Source: an uncultured Desulfomonile sp. (GTDB taxonomy: Bacteria > Desulfobacterota > Desulfomonilia > Desulfomonilales > Desulfomonilaceae). Taken from it: a stretch of DNA of 10,739 bases. The position numbers and the translations under genes were made by a program. Shown one piece after another: positions 6,874 through 10,739 of the stretch. Under the pieces are notes generated by a model. The model saw only the letters and a list, made by a program, of their open reading frames with translations, did not search any database and was not told where the DNA came from. The stretch spans positions 1 to 10,739 of the forward strand of contig CALDNG010000466.1 in assembly GCA_937915285.1 (NCBI GenBank), written 5' to 3'. Position 1 is the stretch's first letter, and each line of letters begins with the position of its first letter.

Positions 6874-9351
6874 TTAGCTTACTACTATGTTGAGGAGCTT
6901 TCCTGGCACAACTATCATTTTTCTGATCGTGTGTCCCTCAATGAACTTTTGAACATTTAATTCCGCCAGCGCCGTCTGCTTGATCTCGTCATCTGTAGCG
7001 TCGAGCAGAACTTTTATTTCTGATCGTTTCTTGCCATTAACCTGCACCACGATGGCCAGAGCGTCTTCTACCAGCATTGATTGGTCATATTTTGGCCAGG
7101 GTAATTTTGTCAGGCCGCTTCTACCGCCAAGGTTTTCCCAAAGCTCCTCTGCAAAATGAGGAGTGAAAGGCGCCAGCATGAAGACAAGCATTCTTATGGC
7201 GTTATACACGGCGTCCCGGAGATCGCCCGAAGCGTTAAGGTCATTAACCGGTATCTTGCCGAGTTCATTTGAGAATTCCATAATTGCAGCGATTGCGGTA
7301 TTGAATCTGAATCTGTTATTTATGTCTTCCGTGACTTTTTTCAGCGTCTTATGCGTCATGCGCCGAATGGCCCTGGCTTGGTCGGATTTGTCGGAAACAT
7401 TCTGGACGGCTTTCAGGTCTTTTAGCTGAAAAACCAGACCCCATACACGGTTTAGGAACCTTGCGGCCCCTTCCACGCCCTCCGATGTCCACTCAAGATC
7501 CCGCTCCGGTGGCGCTGCAAAAAGGCAGAACAGCCGGACAGTGTCACATCCGTACTTGTCAATCAAGTCCTCAGGATCAACCACATTGCCCTTCGATTTT
7601 GACATCTTGGCGCCATCCTTGATTACCATTCCCTGAGTCAGAAGATTGACAAAAGGCTCATCCTGATTCTTGATCCCCAGATCCCTGAGGGCCTTTGTGA
7701 AGAAGCGAGAATACAATAGATGGAGAATGGCGTGTTCGATCCCGCCAATGTACTGGTCCACTGGCGCCCAGTAATCAAGCTGCGCTGGTTCAAGTATTCC
7801 TTTGTCGAATCGCGGGCATGTGTAACGGTCGAAGTACCAGGAAGACTCAACAAAAGTATCCATCGTGTCGGTCTCTCTTTTGGCCGGATTTCCGCATTTG
7901 GGGCATGTCACGTTGACCCACCAATCCAGATCTGGCAACGGCGAGCGACCGCTTTTTGGAAAATCTATATCCGTAGGCAATTTTACAGGTAATTGATCAT
8001 CGGGGGTGGGCACTATACCACAGTCTGGGCAGTGTATGATCGGAATGGGCGCCCCCCAATACCTCTGACGGGAAATTCCCCAATCCCTGATCCTGTAGTT
8101 GATTGTCAAACCACCGCGACCCATGGTTTCAAGTTTTGCGCTGATCGCTCTCTTTGCGCTAATGTTGTCCATTCCATCAAATTCCTGTGAATTGACCAGG
8201 AATCCTTCATCAACAAAAGCCTCAGTCATGGATTCAGCTTTTAGGGTGGTGTCCGGTGGTTGAATTACTACAACTACATCAAGAGCGTATTTCCTGGCAA
8301 ACTCGAAATCCCTCTGATCGTGGGCTGGCACCGCCATAACTGCGCCGGTCCCATAGTCAAACAGGACGAAGTTTGCGCTATAAATGGGCATTCGTCTTCC
8401 CGTGACCGGGTTGATGCAATAAGCGCCCAAAAATACACCCTTTTTCTCTGCGTTCTCCCCAACTCTCATCTGCCAGTCCTGAGTCAGGGCTTCATTCACG
8501 AATTTCTGGACCGGCGCTTCTTGGGAAGTACCCCTGGAGAGTTTCAGACACAGAGGATGTTCTGGCGCCAGACTCATAAAAGTTGCGCCGTACAGGGTAT
8601 CCGGACGTGTTGTAAAAACCTCTATTGAATCATCGGAATTTTCAAGAGGAAAAAATATTCGGGCGCCTTCACTCCTTCCGATCCAATTTCTCTGCATGGT
8701 GAGCACCTTCTCGGGCCAACCAGTTAAATCGTCACATTTATCCAGCAATTCCTGGGCGTAGGCGGTGATCCTGAAAAACCAGCCGTCCTGTTCGCGCTGT
8801 ATTACATTCGTTCCACATCTCCAGCATTGGCCGTCTTCTACCTGTTCATTCGCCAGAACGGTTGCGCAGGGCTCGCAATAGTTGACTATGGATTTTTTAC
8901 GGTAGACCAACCCTTTTTCCAGCATTCTTATAAAAAGCCACTGTTCCCATCGGTAATACTCAGGATGGCATGTGGCTATTTCTCTGCTCCAATCATAAGA
9001 TAGGCCAATCCTTTTAAGCTGTCGCCTCATCTCGTTTATATTGTTCATTGTCCAAACGGCTGGATGTGAACCATGTTTTATCGCTGCGTTTTCCGCCGGC
9101 ATTCCGAAAGCGTCCCAGCCCATGGGGTGAAGCACATTGAATCCCTGGGACATCCGGAATCTGGCTACTACATCGCCTATGCAATAATTTCTGACATGCC
9201 CCATGTGTATTCGACCGGAGGGATACGGGAACATCTCCAGCAGGTAGTATTTCTTCTTGGAGTCATCGAGTTCCACCTTGAAAACATTTTCCCTGTCCCA
9301 AAAGAGCTGCCATTTTTTCTCGATCACTTCCGGGTTATATTTCGGGTCCAT
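6874..9351 (-). CDS. leuS: Leucyl-tRNA synthetase
   Basis: Class I aminoacyl-tRNA synthetase that charges tRNA-Leu with leucine, acting in the cytosol. The 825 residues match the bacterial single-chain enzyme. The catalytic HIGH-type motif is HMGH (49-52) within [18 protein letters not shown] zinc-type CxxC pair set (CEPC, CWRC) follows. The CP1 editing domain shows its TTRPDTLYG, and [16 protein letters not shown] precedes a second pair set (CPDC, CPKC) and [11 protein letters not shown]. The KMSKS loop is intact at 582-586, followed by the helical anticodon-binding region and a C-terminal domain with [14 protein letters not shown] 9351 is preceded by GGAGG (9356-9360) four bases upstream. 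It is the first gene of a probable leuS-lptE-membrane protein unit. I see no T-box; a promoter with a palindrome in its spacer lies about 40 bases upstream. Confidence 0.98.
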   Translation of the reverse strand: MDPKYNPEVIEKKWQLFWDRENVFKVELDDSKKKYYLLEMFPYPSGRIHMGHVRNYCIGDVVARFRMSQGFNVLHPMGWDAFGMPAENAAIKHGSHPAVWTMNNINEMRRQLKRIGLSYDWSREIATCHPEYYRWEQWLFIRMLEKGLVYRKKSIVNYCEPCATVLANEQVEDGQCWRCGTNVIQREQDGWFFRITAYAQELLDKCDDLTGWPEKVLTMQRNWIGRSEGARIFFPLENSDDSIEVFTTRPDTLYGATFMSLAPEHPLCLKLSRGTSQEAPVQKFVNEALTQDWQMRVGENAEKKGVFLGAYCINPVTGRRMPIYSANFVLFDYGTGAVMAVPAHDQRDFEFARKYALDVVVVIQPPDTTLKAESMTEAFVDEGFLVNSQEFDGMDNISAKRAISAKLETMGRGGLTINYRIRDWGISRQRYWGAPIPIIHCPDCGIVPTPDDQLPVKLPTDIDFPKSGRSPLPDLDWWVNVTCPKCGNPAKRETDTMDTFVESSWYFDRYTCPRFDKGILEPAQLDYWAPVDQYIGGIEHAILHLLYSRFFTKALRDLGIKNQDEPFVNLLTQGMVIKDGAKMSKSKGNVVDPEDLIDKYGCDTVRLFCLFAAPPERDLEWTSEGVEGAARFLNRVWGLVFQLKDLKAVQNVSDKSDQARAIRRMTHKTLKKVTEDINNRFRFNTAIAAIMEFSNELGKIPVNDLNASGDLRDAVYNAIRMLVFMLAPFTPHFAEELWENLGGRSGLTKLPWPKYDQSMLVEDALAIVVQVNGKKRSEIKVLLDATDDEIKQTALAELNVQKFIEGHTIRKMIVVPGKLLNIVVS

Positions 9352-9389
9352 AATTCCTCCAGAATACAGTGGATGAACAATTAAACTTT

Positions 9390-9418
9390 TAGACTAACAC
9401 ATAGACCATTGGTCTTCA
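9390..9418 (-). promoter_or_regulatory. Candidate leuS promoter with palindrome in its spacer
   Basis: On the minus strand TTGAAG, a 17-base spacer and TAGTCT preceded by TGT (extended -10 type) lie just upstream of leuS and would give a leader of about 30 bases. The spacer holds the 13-base palindrome AGACCATTGGTCT (9403-9415), well placed to act as an operator. The -10 match is only moderate. Confidence 0.35.
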
Positions 9419-9540
9419 ACGGCTTTTATCCGTGAACCAAGACAACGCGACATTTTCCGGATCAACTTAATTTTCTTTTTATAAAATGTTATCAATGATA
9501 TTTTCTAGAGTGTTTGGGCTCTTATTCGGACTGATGTAAT

Positions 9541-9558
9541 TTTCCCCGAACGGGGAAA
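9541..9558. repeat. Perfect palindrome upstream of the sugar dehydrogenase gene
   Basis: TTTCCCCGAACGGGGAAA reads as eight complementary pairs around AA, or seven around a GAAC loop. It lies about 30 bases before the Shine-Dalgarno sequence of the downstream gene and is followed by no T tract on the plus strand. It fits a dimer operator or a leader hairpin. Confidence 0.5.
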
Positions 9559-9602
9559 GAGATTTTCAGCAGATATTAAACCAGATATGGAGGGGTAATT
9601 TT

Positions 9603-10739
9603 ATGAGCAGAGAATACTCGGTAAACCCTGAGGGTGAAGGATTCCCGGTTCCGGAAGATGCAGACTATCAGACCGAATTTGAACGACTACAAAAGCTTGT
9701 AGATTATAACAGGCAACTGGGTCGAGAGATCGTAGTCGTTGTTGGTTTGGGTTTTGTTGGAGCAGTGATGGCTGCCGTGATAGCGGATTCGACCGACGCT
9801 TCAGGAAAACCAGGGAAGTTTGTTATTGGTATGCAGAGGCCTAGCCCTCGTAGTTTCTGGAAAATACCAATGATTAACCGAGGGGTTTCCCCGATGAAAT
9901 CAGAAGATCCAGAAGTGGACGAACTCATACACAGATGTGTGACTCAAAAAAATACCCTGACGGCTTCTTTTACTTACGACGCCCTGAGTTTTGCAGATGT
10001 TGTGGTCGTCGATGTCCAGTGCGATTACATCAAGGAATCACTTGCGGATGTTTCCACCGGTTATGTCCAATTGGAGGATCTCGAAAAATCACTTGAAATC
10101 ATCGGACAGAAAATTCAACCCCATGCTCTTGTCCTTATTGAAACCACGGTCCCGCCAGGAACAACCGAACAGGTCGCCTATCCTTTGATATCAAAGGCTT
10201 TCAAAGCTCGTGGCATCGACAGCGAGCCGGTTCTTGCTCACAGTTATGAGAGGGTAATGCCGGGCGCCAACTATGTGTCATCGGTTCGTAATTTCTGGCG
10301 TGTTTGCAGCGGAATTGACGAAGCCTCCCGCGAAAGGGTGTCCAAATTCCTTGGGGAGGTCATAGACGTAGTCAATTTCCCTTTGACTGTGCTCGACAGG
10401 CCCATTGAATCCGAAACCGCCAAGATAGTTGAAAACAGTTATCGAGCCACCATTCTGGCGTTCCTGAACGAATGGAGTCTTTTTTCAGAGCGAAATGGCG
10501 TTGACCTTATCAAGGTGATCAATGCGATAAAGGTTCGTCCGACCCATTCCAACATGATATTTCCGGGTCCCGGTATCGGCGGATATTGTTTACCCAAGGA
10601 TGGCGGGCTTGGGGTATGGGCATACAAACACTTGATGGGCTTCCAGGATGATCTTTTTAAAATTACGCCTGAGGCAATCAACATAAATGACAGCCGGGCG
10701 CTTCATGTTGCTGAGCTTGCCCGGGACGCCCTTAGAAAC
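9603..10739 (+). CDS. Nucleotide-sugar dehydrogenase (UDP-glucose/GDP-mannose dehydrogenase family), 3' end outside window
   Basis: Predicted cytosolic enzyme that oxidises the sugar C6 alcohol of a nucleotide sugar to the acid in two NAD-linked steps, for surface polysaccharide. The 379 codons seen stay open to the right edge. Visible are GLGFVG (48-53), ETTVPPGTTE, ERVMPG, a central ETAKIVENSYRA helix with K274 and N278 of the family, and the catalytic cysteine C329 in GPGIGGYCLPKD. Three oddities are seen: a leader of about 42 residues before the first strand, a longer loop after the nucleotide-binding helix (STDASGKPGKF), and Q78 in VIGMQRP where most members have an Asp at the end of the second strand. 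ENSYRA and the C329 context are nearest to the WecC/WbpA type, but the sugar cannot be named. ATG 9603 is supported by GGAGG (9589-9593) nine bases upstream. Confidence 0.88.
   Translation, partial: MSREYSVNPEGEGFPVPEDADYQTEFERLQKLVDYNRQLGREIVVVVGLGFVGAVMAAVIADSTDASGKPGKFVIGMQRPSPRSFWKIPMINRGVSPMKSEDPEVDELIHRCVTQKNTLTASFTYDALSFADVVVVDVQCDYIKESLADVSTGYVQLEDLEKSLEIIGQKIQPHALVLIETTVPPGTTEQVAYPLISKAFKARGIDSEPVLAHSYERVMPGANYVSSVRNFWRVCSGIDEASRERVSKFLGEVIDVVNFPLTVLDRPIESETAKIVENSYRATILAFLNEWSLFSERNGVDLIKVINAIKVRPTHSNMIFPGPGIGGYCLPKDGGLGVWAYKHLMGFQDDLFKITPEAININDSRALHVAELARDALRN

Larger units (their letters stand above)
9352..9602. other. Divergent intergenic region, leuS / sugar dehydrogenase
   Basis: These 251 bases separate two divergently read genes and so must contain both promoters. 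The centre (about 9465-9515) is very AT-rich. Two perfect palindromes are present, one near leuS (9403-9415) and one near the dehydrogenase gene (9541-9558). No small gene is visible. Confidence 0.6.

Noticed and set aside
8260..8628. 122-codon open frame on the plus strand within leuS
   Set aside because: It lies wholly opposite the conserved editing domain of leuS and has no recognisable protein features, so it is an antisense shadow.

Overview
The window looks like chromosomal DNA of a diderm bacterium with lipopolysaccharide. An LptE lipoprotein sits next to a bacterial leucyl-tRNA synthetase, and the LDH-like malate dehydrogenase, MiaB and the moderate base composition fit a member of the former Deltaproteobacteria (Desulfobacterota, for example Syntrophobacter- or Desulfomonile-like). 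That placement is an inference from gene content only. Most of the content is housekeeping. I see no phage, insertion sequence, CRISPR array, tRNA or rRNA, and no convincing undescribed multi-gene system.

Layout, left to right. A strong plus-strand terminator (19-77) ends an upstream transcript that lies outside the window. A glycerate 2-kinase gene follows on the plus strand (189-1349). It converges, with a 28-base gap, on miaB (1378-2703, minus). A gene-poor stretch of about 490 bases (2704-3194) separates miaB from mdh (3195-4130, minus) and holds two minus-strand terminator-like hairpins that probably end mdh transcription. Upstream of mdh on the same strand is a probable operon read in the order leuS (9351-6874), lptE (6731 or 6662 to 6111), then a large polytopic membrane protein of unknown function (6032-4293). 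A divergent intergenic region (9352-9602) with two perfect palindromes separates leuS from a plus-strand nucleotide-sugar dehydrogenase gene that runs off the right edge (9603 onward).

How the genes fit together. Glycerate kinase feeds 2-phosphoglycerate into lower glycolysis, and malate dehydrogenase belongs to the citric-acid-cycle/anaplerotic set. MiaB and LeuRS serve tRNA modification and charging. LptE, the GT-C-like membrane protein and the nucleotide-sugar dehydrogenase point to envelope glycan or LPS biogenesis. Items most worth a second look are the unassigned membrane protein directly after lptE, the long compound inverted repeat between leuS and lptE, the atypical cofactor-site sequence of the sugar dehydrogenase, the palindromes in the leuS/dehydrogenase divergent promoter region, and a surplus of the 6-mer GGCGCC.
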